Positions 24,411 through 36,590 of a stretch of DNA of 64,000 nt are shown here, piece after piece. The DNA lies in NCBI RefSeq assembly GCF_016086655.4, contig NC_052140.2, positions 4,960,001 to 5,024,000 of the forward strand, read 5' to 3'. The notes below the pieces were generated by a model, which was not told the DNA's origin, did not search any database, and worked only from the letters and a program-made list of their open reading frames with translations. Every line of letters begins with the position of its first letter. Position 1 is the first letter of the stretch. Position numbers and translations under genes: made by a program. This DNA is from Lepeophtheirus salmonis. Its lineage: Eukaryota > Arthropoda > Copepoda > Siphonostomatoida > Caligidae.

Positions 24411-25400
24411 TGGGATTCAAAACTTATGTGTACTTTGACAAATAAAAATGTTAACGAAGAACAGCTGAATGTAACGATCGTTGATGTGAACGAAGTTCCC
24501 TTGGATTCCATCTTACAAAACAGGAACTGTTTGACACTCAGGGAAAATTATAACTCAGAAAAGTACCTACACAACATCAGTGTGATGATTAAAAAGAATT
24601 CTCTGAACTATGCGTATCGTATTTAGATGCCCCTCAGAAACAAGAATTTTTGCCTCAAGCGTCCTGCTACAGTGCACAAGGCACGTTGGATCTTTGAAAT
24701 TGCTGTTTTCAATCAACCTTGTTCTTTTACAACACAATACCTCCTCTTTGTCCTCTGGAACCATTTATACCAAATATCAGGGTGAGAATAAACTTGTCTT
24801 TGTCAATTTTGTATTTTTTATCTACAGTTCACAATGGAATACTTGTAGCACAGCCGTGGATACTCCTTGGAATTATTTGTGTATGTACAAGAAATCCCAA
24901 CAGTATAAGATAATCAATCCAACCGTGTCTAAGAGTGACATATCTTCTCTATCTCGTCATCTGTGGTATTTAATCGCAGAATCCGTACAATGTTGCGTTC
25001 TTCAGTGATTCAACTCCATCAAGTGAGAGACACGATATGGCTAAGAGGCTCATGGTAATAAAATATGAGCTCGGTGACAGACAGGGTATTTATAGATAGT
25101 GCTTTGGTACAGGTTTTTGGGAAACAACGTTTTCGAATTGTCATAACACAATAAACAGGACCTGCAGATTTAGTTTCTTGCTACTCCTGACTCATTTTTA
25201 CACTGTAGGGATTAGAGACTAATTTTCTGACCAGAAAAGTCAAATTTGTTGTCTTAACTGTATTCTAAATCAAAGATCAAATTCAATAACATCATTAATG
25301 ACTCTGCAGAAAGAGGTGTAAAACTAAGCTCGGACTTTACTGGTGTTGCTAAATTAGAAGAACATTTTCTGAATGTTTTATAAGCAGTTAAAACGGATAC
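24411..25400 (+). pseudogene. Frameshifted copy of a multicopy arthropod protein family of unknown function
   Basis: A splice-acceptor-like ATAATTTCAG ends at 24410. The coding matter reads in changing + frames. 24426-24600 gives VNEVPLDSILQNRNCLTLRE. 24600-24760 gives YLDAP and then RPATVHKARWIFEIAVFNQP. 24940-25050 gives SLSRHLWYLIAESV and FSDSTPSSERHDMAKRLM. 25273-25380 gives INDSAERGVKLSSDF and then KLEEHFLNVL. The order HARWI, RH-W-L-V, LFSDxTP..R and NDSAERGVKL is recalled from a family present in many copies in arthropod genomes, whose function I do not know. At least three frameshifts make it non-functional unless introns explain them. The family match is from memory and untested. Confidence 0.5.
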
Positions 25401-25989
25401 GATTACGCAAGAGAGCTAATGTAATAGTGAGTAAACATGAGTAATTGTGAATATTATTTCTTTGTAGATTATGTATTTATGTTTGTGTATTTCTAACTTT
25501 TGTCATCAAAAAAACTAAGTTCTAATATTTTTTCATTAAACCTCGAAATCAAATAATACTATTTGATGTCTTATGTATTGTGCAAGAGAGTATAAACGGG
25601 CAATATATTTCTTATGACTTAAATTACTTTTGTCTCATTTACTTAGTTTATGGACCTAAATCTTGTAATATTTCCATTTTTTATCATTGATGTGGGACTG
25701 GTAAATGTAAACCAAAATTTATGAAATTTCTTCAAATTTTTTTTTTTTTTTTTTTTTGAGGTAAAACACTTTTGCTATGCCGCAAGAACGAAATAAAAAC
25801 ATCTTTAAAATCATGGAGGGTTTGATGCACCCTAGTCTTTATCGTGCGTGGAGGTCTAAAAATATTTCACATTTTGACTACCTGAAAGGGAAAACATGAC
25901 GAAAGTGACTATGAAAATCTGCAATGTATACGGGCTGATAATCTTTTGGTCCGTGTTCCACAACGTTCCAAGGTTTATTCTCCCCCTGC

Positions 25990-26450
25990 TCAATGTTTTC
26001 CTCTAACAAAAACCTTGAACAAAGGGACCGTTTGAAGTTGGGGATCGAACAGAAGTAGCCAATATTAGTGAATAGGAGATAACAAGACATCACGACAACT
26101 CCAGGATTCACACATCTTAGTCGACTCGCCAGAAGGTCCGGGAGCTATCTATCCACGCTACTGTTCAAACCACCTGGTACCATCTGACTGATATCTGTTC
26201 CTGTATATTGCCAACCCACTTGGCTGTACACATTTGGCCTCATTACTGGTACTCGATTTTTTTTCCAAATAGGGACAAGGGCTTCTACGAGAAGGGGACT
26301 AAGAAGTTGGATTCTTGTTGGTAACAAGTTATTAAAATAGAACGGGGTTTACTTGGCTGAAATTGGATGTTTGTAACACTTCTTATTAAACATTTAAATT
26401 AAGCGAAAAATAAGAAATTACTTTTCCCCCAACCTATTATATGAAGAACT
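25990..26450 (+). pseudogene. mariner transposase, C-terminal half
   Basis: The + strand reads ITRHHDNSRIHTS (about 26073-26110, second catalytic aspartate), STRQKVRELS, a frameshifted region equivalent to the last DDE motif, then NRDKGFYEKGTKKLDSCW (about 26268-26320) and QVIKIERGLLG. The end at about 26420-26440 (AATTACTTTTCCCCC) looks like the 3' terminal repeat. It matches the minus-strand copy at 5640-6080. Minus-strand frames over this region are shadows. The 25401-25990 stretch before it holds a 20-base poly-T run (25738-25757) and nothing recognisable. Confidence 0.7.
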
Positions 26451-27810
26451 AGCAGGGCATCCTGTCTGCCGAATTAAAGAAAGGAGCAACAGAAAAAAAA
26501 AATACAATACTGAAGTGATGAGATTTGTCTATTAAACTTTTTTTTATTTCGTTATAATTTTTTACATAGTGAGCTAATAAACTATTTCATAATTTGAAAT
26601 GTTAATTATTGTTCCATTATCTATGTCATTTTAATTTAATAAGTACTACTTTTCATTCATTTATAATGTGTATTTTATGAAAAAACAAAGGACTCGAACT
26701 TAAAATAATAAAAGTATTCAAGGGTTTGTGACCAAAGACTGGATACTCTACTTGGACTTGCAGTATGACTGTGATTTTCTCCAACTCCGTCATTTTCATA
26801 ATGAATAGGTTCAAAGATGCCACAAACACAAGGTGAACCCTGTACAGTGTACACATAACCTTCACCCATTAAATTATATATTTAAAGGGCACATGCTATA
26901 CGTAATGTTACTGACCTTTATTTTAAAGATTAGGAATTACAACAATCACGCGGGAAATTATGTATTATTGTGTCAACATTTGCCAAAATGTTTGTTCTCA
27001 AGGTTCAATATAATTACATAAGGGGATGCAGATACCCCTGAAACTTGAAATCCTTTACAGAACCAGTGCAGCCTAATTTTAGTACTCTAACTAGCTATGT
27101 AGAGCACAAATACAAAATTTTAGCAAGTTTTAGTTAACTTTTACCTCTTGCACAATTTCAATCGAAACACGTATGAAGAACACCCTTTTTGTGGTGCGTT
27201 ATTTTAAAAACATTTATCAAAATAAAATATTTATTTGAGCACAAGAAGCCGTTCTTGTTTATAATTTTTTTGTGACTACAATTTATTGATTGTAGAGAGG
27301 AATAAGTTTAATAAATAAAGTAGATCCACTGATTCTGACAATTTTGGGGACACTGCATCACCCTAATGCACTTAAAAAGAAAGAAAAAAACAAACAACAA
27401 AACAATAACATTAATTATAATTTGGATGCAATTAAGCATAGAACTTAAGCAATATTAATACATGTAGTCTTGTGCCTGTATAAGCTCTCAAGCCAATAAT
27501 GAATGAGGGAATGAATTACATTACAACTTATACTATGACAATATATTACATAAATATATAATATTTTTCTTCCAAAAATTGAAAGCAATTTATTTAAAAG
27601 TGTTTAAAAAAAACCCCACATTATGACGTAGGTAGTTTTAGGGCGGTCTGCGATTAAACTACATTCGAGTTTCAATTGTGGATAAGGCAGGAAACTTATC
27701 ATGTGGGAACAAGAGAATAACCAATGTAAAATTTCAATAGAATACTTTTTCTTAACCTTGTTGGAGGTACTGAACACCACCAGTTCCATATGAATATATA
27801 TCGAACATTT
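26451..27810. other. AT-rich stretch without recognisable genes
   Basis: No coding family or repeat match is seen. Short frames on both strands around 26650-27020 and 27604-27789 have no motif. Confidence 0.5.
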
Positions 27811-27930
27811 CTTAAATGGTCAAGTGAAGCGTTTCATCACAAATCATGTGTGTTTTGACCTTCACTGAATCCCTGAGACTGACTCACCGAACCCATAGGG
27901 TTCCATCGAACCCATGTTGAGAACCACTGT
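27811..27930 (+). repeat. hAT-like terminal repeat, copy 2
   Basis: The repeat ends TTGAGAACCACTG at about 27917-27929, the canonical hAT terminal inverted repeat. It aligns with 1336-1455 over about 120 bases. No opposite terminus with matching sequence was found upstream, so the element is probably truncated. Confidence 0.6.
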
Positions 27931-28540
27931 TGTATAGGATAATTAGGAGTTTATTACACAGCTCACTCATAGCTTAAAAAAAAGGCTGAAGTTCTTTATT
28001 CAGTCAATTAATCTATATTAATGAGGCAAAGTCTGTCTGTCAGTCAATGAATCATTTTGGATTGTGTGTGTAATATCATGGTCCTACGTGACCATTTTCT
28101 CTGCGAAATAAGTAGCAAACAGTGCGTCATGTTAAAAAAAATAAAGCACAATTTGTCCGTGTATTTGTCAACACTATAATAACCTCGAGCAATGACAGAT
28201 ACTCCCACATGTACTAGCATAATTGATTATTCATCTTTTTGCATCCAACAGTTTGGCTAATCATACTTTTAACCTATAAAAAATATTCACAAAGTACTTT
28301 TTAAAGACATCCTTTGGCGCAAAAAGAGAAAATAACGTTAGGACTTTTTTTTTAGTATTATTCAGAAAGTAAATATCGAAGTAAGTCCTTACACTTCAAA
28401 TTAATCATTGCAACTACATCTGACCAATGAAAGGATCATTAAAAAAAAAAGTAATGGTGACCACGTTAATTTTTACTGTCTTTGCTAAAACATAATGACG
28501 TTTCATATTATTTCAATCTCCATATATTTCCTTTTCTAGG

Positions 28541-28626
28541 AGCGAACGTGAATCGAACCTACTCAAATTGAATCCAACAGAAAGATTTGTCTCAAGTGTT
28601 TTATCCACTAAGCTACGTTGCTTCAC
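28541..28626 (-). other. tRNA-like sequence (degenerate, SINE-type Pol III promoter)
   Basis: On the minus strand AGCAACG pairs nearly with CGTTCGCT at the far end. Between them are a box-A-like TAGCTTAGTGG and a box-B-like GGTTCGATTC. The T-stem does not pair and the anticodon arm is not convincing, so a functional tRNA is unlikely; a tRNA-derived SINE head or pseudogene fits better. A related sequence lies at 36503-36590. Confidence 0.4.
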
Positions 28627-29030
28627 ATAATGAATTATTGACTAAATTTGATAACTTTTCTCTCCTTTAAAACTTGGAAATAGGCGTGCTACCTAAGAAC
28701 AACCTTATTTTTATACCACATGACAACCAAAAGCTTATCTGCAATAGCCGTAATTGAAATTCGAAAGTAATTGAGTAAAAATAACCGCCCTAGTGTAGGT
28801 ATTGTACATGAAAGCAAGCAATGCACGTATGTACGTTTTTATGACCTATTCATTATACTCTTTGTGCTTAGTATCGAGTAGTTATTGTTTTTCTATCCTA
28901 AAGGTAAACATTTATGTAATTGATATATCGGGTGGAAACTAATCTTTTATGTAGTTAATATATTATTCTTGAATGTTCTATATATTTCTTATAATATCTG
29001 TTACACATATCTCTTCAATACTGTCAGCTA

Positions 29031-29090
29031 GTGTTGTGTCGGTCCTTATTTATTCGGTCCAGTTCAATCCAATCTTTATAAACGGTCCTT
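29031..29090 (+). repeat. Terminal-repeat-like sequence, left member of inverted pair
   Basis: TAGTGTTGTGTCGGTCCTTA with the following TTTATTCGGTCCAGT is nearly the inverse of 33140-33198. Together they could bound a 4.17-kb element, although no target duplication is visible. Confidence 0.5.
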
Positions 29091-30954
29091 ATTACCGTAT
29101 CTCCTTACGACGGCCACTATTACAACTGATTTAAAAAAGAAGACATAAAGTTTAGGACCAAACATTATAAGTTTTTAGAACTCATATGCAGTACTTAACT
29201 GGACCAGTATTACATTCACTCCATCTGACCTAAGAATCTTGTGTGAAGTCCATACACTATAAAGTATATATAATTCTCTAGATATGACCGGGGTAAAACT
29301 TACGCACATTGAGTTCAAGATTATAGCTTCTCCCAAGCGCGTTATACATGACCTACGTTGATTCCACATAAAGTTTTTCTATTGAGCTTTATTCAATCAC
29401 TCAAAGGATCGGTTTATGTTAAAAAAAAAACAGGTAAAGCACGACAAAGCTAGCCCGTGTGATTAAAATAAATATCCTCAAATTAATCAGATAATAAAAC
29501 AAACGATAATCATCAAAGAAGGATCATCATCTTAATATAATTTTCTAATGTGTTTACTAACAGTAGCGTGGGACAGCTACTTCTCTGTTTATGTTAATAA
29601 ATTAATAGTGGGAAGTCTGTTATAGTGCACTCAAACTTCAAATTTTCTTTCACTGCCAGGTTTATCCTTATGAGCCAGTCGCTCTCCGAGATCAACCCTC
29701 CAAAAGTGCCTTTTGCTGCCTTACGCAAGGGGACCACCCTAGGGCAACTACACAATATATGATGAGATGACCCTACTTCGATTTTACTAAATGTACAATA
29801 TTTCTCCAGTGGCTTCGATGAGACCCATTCCTTATTTGGATGTACTGAAAGCGTCCCAAATTAGAAATTGGCCACATTCCCAAGGAAGTAGCCGAAGTAA
29901 CTGGGATGTCTTCCCTAATATACTCAAGGACGTAATTTCTGCAAAAGGCAAACATTTTGAATAACTTTTTCATTTTTCATTCATAAGATATTTCATTTAC
30001 AATATTAATGAAGTCTTTTGAATAGGGAGTCCGTTTGTTTTTACAATGATGTACTAGGTACGAGTGCATGGTACCCTTGGAATTGTGGGTATCATCCGGA
30101 TCCATCTATAGTTGCAAGGCCGGTGTAAGATGGGTATGTGGGGGTAGCTCTTGTAGTATAAGAGTGAGAAAAAACTGAATGTCGCTCAGAATTTTAAGTT
30201 ACTTAAATACTGACTTAAAAAAAATTACATTTGAAAAAGAGGATTTTTAGGAAATAAATAGAAATTTTACTTTACTAAATTAGAAAAAATATCGACACAG
30301 TCGAAATTATTATTATTCTATAAGGCTCTTAATATTTTTGAGTCATATTGAGAAGACCCAATCTAATTGTAACCCCCCTCCTTCTTTGGGGAACATTTTT
30401 TATTACGTAGTTAGTGAACTAGGTAAAAAATAAGCCCCAAAAATAAAAAGAATTTAATAATATGATAAGCGGTAGAACGATTAAATAACTACGTCATTCA
30501 AATTTTGCTTCAGTTTTATATCTATTCCATATATTTTGCACACGTGGAATAAAATTAAAATGCTAAAAATATCTTTATCAAAATATCCTCCTACTCCATT
30601 TGCAAAGTTACGAACTTATTATTAAAAGGCTGCGATGATTGAATTTCAACTATGCGCTGTCGTGCTCTCCAATTTTTGGATAGAAAGAGAAAGTATGACG
30701 TGCAAACAAATTTAGAAAATGTACCGTCCTTGATATATACGATTTTTATAAATCTCTGGGTGTATAATATCCCAGTTCACTAGCGGAGGGCTTACAAAAT
30801 GACATTAAGTTAGTGTCGGTAAAAAAGAAAATGTCGGTCGGAAAATTTGACAAAAATATTTATTAATGAAAATTGGGGGTATTTTGGGCATGTTAAAAAA
30901 TGGAAACGAAACATGACAGAGTAACTCTGACAATTTGGAGAATGTTTTGAATGT
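29091..30954. other. No gene recognised
   Basis: A GC-richer patch at 29640-29975 reads on the minus strand as FAFCRNYVLEYIREDI and similar, without a recognised family. Everything else is AT-rich with no match. Confidence 0.4.
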
Positions 30955-31085
30955 CATGAAGTTTCATTGTATAAGCTACAAGCAGCTGTTACAAGGTAGG
31001 AGGAAGAGAAGGGCATTGGCAAGAATGACTACTATGTAGATCTTCAGTTATACTCTGAGTCCAACAAGGACTTACACTTATAACT
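30955..31085 (-). repeat. SINE/MITE-like dispersed repeat, copy C
   Basis: The reverse complement reads TATAAGTGTAAGTCCTTGTT and GGACTCAGAGTATAACTGAA, then TCTACATAGTAGTCATTCTT. It aligns with copies at 20291, 43862 and 44415. Between 31086 and 33040 nothing coding is recognised. That stretch contains a CT dinucleotide run (31691-31708) and A-rich text at 32440-32700 related to the tandem array at 35390. Confidence 0.5.
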
Positions 31086-32292
31086 CCGCATTGTAACTTT
31101 CTGTCTTTTATACGTACAAACAAATTCGAATATAATTAAATGTTATGTTGTTTCAATCCTTGTTTAGGATTGAAGACTACAGTCCCGTCCAGTACACTCC
31201 CAGTTCGATCCAGTTCAGTTTTGCATATCAACGCTAAAAACTTATAAGCTTTGGTACTGTTTTATTTTTTTCAATTTTTTTTAATAGGTTCTATTACTGA
31301 CAGTAGGAAAGGAGGTTCACTAATCAGAAACTAAGTAATAATGATAACATCTTCGGGAAAGAAAAATCATTCTTTAGATGACCAATTCTAAAAAAAACGG
31401 GCCAGCTAAAAAAGACACATTGAAATATATTTCAACCCCCTCCCCCTCCCGAAAACAAATCGTAACACCGGCCTGCCTACATTTTGTCTCAGACCCCTAA
31501 CTACGCAGAAAGAGGACTTATATACGTGGCCTTCTATCTTTTTATTAAGATAAATACATTTGTATGTACGAACGTAGCCTGTAGATGGATGATGGTGTCT
31601 TCATTTAGGTATATAGGTATGTAATATGTATTTGGTTGAGCCATTATAATCCTTTATTCGTATACAACGGGGACTATTTATATCCATATCTCACTCTCTC
31701 TCTCTCTCGTTATGTACACTGTACACATTCATATTGTATATACCAAATGCCTCTGTAAATATACTCAACTACTTATATACATACAGAGAAAAAAAGGTTT
31801 TTCCAAGTATACTCTCAAAGATGTATAATACATATTTATTTATGTTAGGGTGAACTTAGTGGCCAACTATTGAATAGATTTTGAAAGATAAAGGTGGGTT
31901 TACAAAACGACGTAAGATGAGGTGTTGCGACGTAAAGCTTCACCAGGCGTTACCAGACTCATTAACATGCGTAAAAACCATCTACAACTTGACTCTTGAA
32001 GTTTAGGTAATGCACGAATACTCTTTCCTTTTCTCTTCTATTCACATATATTTATACATTATATACAGACGCCGAACTCGCAGCAGTCTTTCCCTGAGCA
32101 TCAAGGAACCCTCCTAATATTCTAAAATACTCTCAGATTGTACAAGTAAAGTACTGGGCTAAAATACTGTTGTAACTCTACCCCCTCCTCGTTTCTAGGC
32201 ACCAAAGAACTTGGAATCAAAGTTACAATAATGTTCGATCAAATAATTGAATAATTTTTCTTTTTAAATAAGAAAAACCCTATTTTATGAAG

Positions 32293-32320
32293 TCATGAAT
32301 GAATATGTATTCATTCATGA
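32293..32320. repeat. Perfect 13-bp inverted repeat with 2-base loop
   Basis: TCATGAATGAATA is followed by TG and then its exact reverse complement. Nothing nearby gives it a function. Confidence 0.8.
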
Positions 32321-33039
32321 AGGAATAATGACGAAGCAAAAAAATATAATTTCAAGTAAACAATGCATATCATCAACCATAATAGCTTCATTCATGTTTT
32401 TCTCATTCGAAATTGAGCTTTTATTTTAATAATAAAAAAAAATATTTAAACGGGCCTCTTCAAGATTACAAAAAGGAGTAATTCTAGATAAAAAATTTAT
32501 GTATTAAATTTTATTATAAAATCTTTTATAATACTAAATTTTTGGAAAAATAATTTCAAATATTACTTTTTTGATAAATCCATGGGTATTCACAAAAAAT
32601 TATTTTTTTTAGTTAAAAATTTCAAAAATCCATTGCCACTCAGAAAATTAAAACAGTTAATCAAGAAAAATCAAATTTGGTAGTTGTAATCGATAAAAAA
32701 CTCGACGTTTTGGTAAATTTCTCCCACAACGGTCGTTAATTCGGACTTTTATATATTTGTATACAGAAAATTAAAACACAAGCAGTGATTTGTAGTGTAA
32801 TTTTGTCTTGTTATTCCTGTTATCATAGTCAGATATGTGTAGGAATTTAATTTTATGAAGTTAGAATGTTTTTTTGCTTTTTTCCAAAATTATAAGAAAA
32901 AGTCTTCTTACCTTGAATAAAAAAATAGTTATCCATATACATTTTTGATCGCAAGACAATAATATCCGAAGGTGGTGGAATGGAAGGAGTGTAGCCCCGC
33001 CAAAAATTCAATTTTCTATGAATACCCATTATATTTTTG

Positions 33040-33150
33040 ATTTTTTTTTAAATTATGAAGTTGGATTCTCGTTGCCGACAAATTATCCAGCAGACCTATG
33101 TGAACACTTTGAAATAAAATGAAAAATATGAAATTACTTTTAAAGGACCG
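33040..33150 (+). pseudogene. mariner C-terminal scrap
   Basis: The + strand reads KLDSRCRQIIQQTYVNTLK, equivalent to the KLDSCW..QVI ends at 5640-6080 and 26290-26350. It ends with AAATTACTTTTAAAGGACC. Only the last 30 or so codons remain. Confidence 0.5.
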
Positions 33151-33198
33151 GTTCTAAGATTGGACTAGACCGAATAAATAAGGACGTACACTACACTA
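33140..33198 (-). repeat. Terminal-repeat-like sequence, right member of inverted pair
   Basis: The reverse complement starts TAGTGTAGTGTACGTCCTTA and continues TTTATTCGGTCTAGTCCAAT, close to the left member at 29031. The 8 bases outside (CTCGTACT) do not match those outside the left member (CTGTCAGC). Confidence 0.5.
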
Positions 33199-34940
33199 CT
33201 CGTACTTGAGCCACCATCTATGTATATAAATATATATAATATTTCATAAAAAACGCGATAATTACAATCAAACCTATATAAGAGGTCAGGGTAGGGAAAT
33301 TATAAAAAAACCGAATACTTAGTAAAGGTGACCTTTTAAACCAGCTTTCCTTTTTTGTAAAAATTCCAAATTTGAAAACCGTTACACTTATCCCAAGTGA
33401 TCATTCAAACAAGGTTTTCTGTATATTTTATTCCAATAATGGTCAACCCAAGAAAGGTCATATTTAAAATTTGTCTTTTCCACAAAAAGGTCTTTTGTCA
33501 AAATTGTCCAAGATTGATCAAAACATAACCTTCTCTACTTTATTACATTATTAAAACATGATTTTTTTAAATCTAAATCGTTACCAAAAACATTGGAATG
33601 ATAATTTAAATTCCTTGATGTCTATATTGATCGATTTTGAGACTTGAAAAAATAAAAATAAGGAAATCGGTATTCTATATTCCATTTGCAAATTTTTTAT
33701 TGGCTCCAAAGAAAATAAATAGTTCTTTACAATTTTTTAAATAGGAAGGATCAATTTTTGAAAAAAGAAAACTTGAATAAAATTACTACAATTTTTTTAA
33801 AATAACATTTAGCAAACTTTTGGTTAGTGTCGACTTATTGGTCAAAACTCAAACTTTTTTTTAGGCAATCAAAATATGGAAATTATAGAACAATTTAGTA
33901 GCTCAATGGACAATAGACTTGGGAGACGTTATTTACTTGAACTCAATGTCCATAGGTTTTCTTCTCAGTCATTCGGAGAGAAGGAAATATACTTTATAAA
34001 GAGCCGTCAAAAGTTTTTAGAACTATTTCGACAAAAAAAACATGGGTGTAATAACAACACCAGAAATTAAGTGATTAAGTGAGGCTATATTTGAGGTATA
34101 TGTGTCTTTTTATATATTTTGATAGGAAATTTCTACTAAAGTCCCGAAATAGGCCAAGATTCACATGACTCATGTCTTAACTTTACTGTTGGAGATTTTA
34201 GGGAGCTATTGAGGAAGCAATTTGTTTTGTGGTTCGATCAGTAGGAGGACAAACAAGCTTTTTGAGCTATTGCAAGATTAAGAGATCGACATGACAAGGA
34301 AAAGGTCCCTATAAAGTCATTAGCTTCTAAATACGGGTCAAAATCCAAATTCAGTTCATTGAGCTGGACGTAACGCTGTCGGATGAGAAACCAGACGATG
34401 ACTCACCAACTGCACCACAAGCTCATGTGCAAATCAAAAGCAAGACACGATCTACGATGTAGATCAACAAAGTTTTAATTATGTGGATGTGTCTCTGCAG
34501 TAGCTGGGAACCAAAAATATGTACGAACCATTCAAACTAACCTCTCTTGCACAATTAAATAAGAAGACTTCAATCAGGATACTCTCACAAGACTTCGTCT
34601 GAAATCCGTAGCTTACAAGTACTTTCGGTTCTATCACCCGAACACCCACATATGCCCTGGTTCCCACAATATCACATATTGAATTATTTTTTTCTGTAAC
34701 CTTTATTTTTATTGCAAAATCTACTGTATCTTTCATAAAATTAGTTCTACTGCCTATTTTTAAATGATTTTTTTTGCATCGAATGTACAATTCAATTTTC
34801 TACTAGATCATAAATTTTAAGCAAAATCTATAATTTTGTTCAATATATTCTCCTTACCCACTATGCACTATGACGTGTTTTATTCCCAAAAATAGAAATA
34901 TTCAAAGTTTAAGTTGTGTCTTACCTTAATTTTGTTACAT
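33199..34940. other. No gene recognised; two unexplained frames
   Basis: A + frame at 33876-34070 (64 codons) and a minus frame at 34790-34479 (103 codons, beginning MYIRCKKNHLKIGSRTNFMK) are the longest. The second is moderately GC-rich and has five cysteines, but no domain, splice context or relative is recognised. Either could be a decayed element. Confidence 0.35.
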
Positions 34941-34944
34941 CCTG

Positions 34945-35240
34945 TAAATATGTACAGGGTGTGACATTAAAATCGGGCCTACAGATTTCAGTATTTTTTA
35001 CCATATATGAAAACGAAATAGCACAATGTTTTTTTAGTAGTAAAATATACATTTAAATGTTTCACTTAGTAGCCAAAACACACCGATAGAGTCAACAACA
35101 GAAATTACAACCCTATTACATTTTCAGAGGCAGAACGGAAGTGCTCCATTGTGATGATTTTGATAAGCTACGATATGAATGTAAGCAATGCAGAAGTCAG
35201 ATTCTGTAATATGTAAAATCTAAATTAGTGAGGGGACAAT
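34945..35240 (+). mobile_element. Probable Tc1-like element, 5' end only
   Basis: GTACAGGGTGTGACATTAAA at about 34953 looks like a Tc1/mariner terminus. About 180 bases later the + frames give CSIVMILISYDMNVSNAEVR, resembling the first helix of a Tc1-type DNA-binding domain. Homology then fades out. The assignment is tentative. Confidence 0.4.
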
Positions 35241-35389
35241 ACAAACAGAAAAAATCCCAATGCCTATTCTGATGCGATTCTAGTAAAACTACCGATACCC
35301 ATTCGAATTCTTTAATATTCTAAATAATAATTAAACAATAACATTTTGCTATCTGGGACTTCAACATGAACTCCATTTTTTCGGAGGAG

Positions 35390-36110
35390 GGGGTTGGAAA
35401 TTGAAAAAAAATCAAGTAAAAAAAAAAAAAAAAATTTAAGTTCAAATTACAGAAATATTTACAATTAAATATTTGGAAAAATTTAAAAAATTTCCATTTC
35501 TCAAAATAAATAAATTTTTGGGGAAAAAAAATTCAAAAATCCACAGCCGTTCCAAAAAATAATTATTTTGGGAAATAAATTAAAAAATCTGCAGCTATTC
35601 ATAAAAAATGAAATTTTTCTGAGAAAATATTTAAAATCTACAGTTGTTCACAAAAAATAAAAATTATTAGTATTAAATTTTTTGAAAAAAGATTTCATAA
35701 ATTTCTGGTTGGTTTGAAAAAAAAAAAAAAAATTATTTAAAAAAATTGCAAAACTAATGGCTATTGCTTGAAATTTTTAAAAATCAACAGTTATTCACAA
35801 AAAATTACATTTTAAGTTAAAACAATTCAAAAATCCAGTGTTATTTGGGAAAAATTAATGTCTAGGATAAAAATTTCCAGCTGTTCTCAACAATGATTAT
35901 TTTTATTGAAGAAAAACTCAAAAACTGACGGCTATTCTTTAATAATTTCAATTTACCATAGTTGTTCGCAAAAAATTAAATTCTTTGGAAAAAAAAAAAT
36001 CAAAAATCTACAGATATTCAAAAAAATTAAAAATTTTTGGAGACAAATTTAAAAATTCGCAGTTGTTTACAAAGCATTACATATTTTTGGTATTAAAGTA
36101 TTTTTTATTT
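35390..36110 (+). repeat. A-rich tandem array, units of about 60 bp
   Basis: Degenerate units repeat the pattern TTTTTGGGAAAAAAATTCAA, AAATC(C/T)ACAG, C(T/C)(G/A)TTCACAAAAAATTAA. At least ten are visible (for example at 35530, 35590, 35640, 35780, 35870, 36005 and 36060). The same unit makes up parts of 32440-32660, 41590-41910 and 56460-56740. The last lies inside a hAT element with defined ends, which suggests this array is also the inside of such an element. Confidence 0.7.
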
Positions 36111-36502
36111 TTTTGATAACTTCGTAAAGTAATAAATAATAATATATAAGGTTTGGAATTGTAAATTAAACATTATTTTCCCGATGCCTAACCCAATTCC
36201 GATTCCAGAATAAACATCCAATTTTCTGATTCGGATTAATAGTCCAATTAATAATCTAATTAAGAGATCCTATGACTTTTTCCCTTAGTTCTTAACTTTA
36301 ATCACTTATAATGTCAAATATAGGTACTCCATACGGACATTATATAATTAAATTAAGTTTTGACAAGATGTCAAATTAGTTGCTACTTTTTGCACACGAC
36401 AATAATATACATTCAAAATAAATTATTTATCTCTTTTCATCTCACCCAATATGTAAAGAGATCTTTGTTAAATTTTACTCAAAAAATTATTTCATTATGT
36501 TC

Positions 36503-36590
36503 AACCGGGAATTCAACTTACTTTTTTTGATTTCGGAACAATAAATTTTCCAGAGCACATTGTTTACTAAGTTACACCATTCGTTTGATT
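36503..36590 (-). other. Second tRNA-like sequence
   Basis: The minus strand reads TGGTGTAACTTAGTAAACA near one end and AGTTGAATTCCCGG near the other, at a spacing like that of the tRNA-like sequence at 28541-28626. It is too degenerate for a functional tRNA. Confidence 0.3.

Noticed and set aside
24567..24764. 65-codon minus frame
   Set aside because: It is opposite the RPATVHKARWI block of the + strand family remnant and has no motif of its own.
25738..25757. Poly-T run as a retroposed poly(A) tail on the minus strand
   Set aside because: No retrogene or SINE body could be identified next to it; simple A/T runs are common throughout this window.
28541..28626. A functional tRNA gene on the minus strand
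   Set aside because: The T-stem does not pair, the anticodon arm is not convincing and the spacing is off; only promoter-like boxes remain.
35390..36110. CRISPR-like array because of repeated units
   Set aside because: Units are A-rich, degenerate and contiguous without constant repeats and unique spacers; the same unit lies inside a hAT element.
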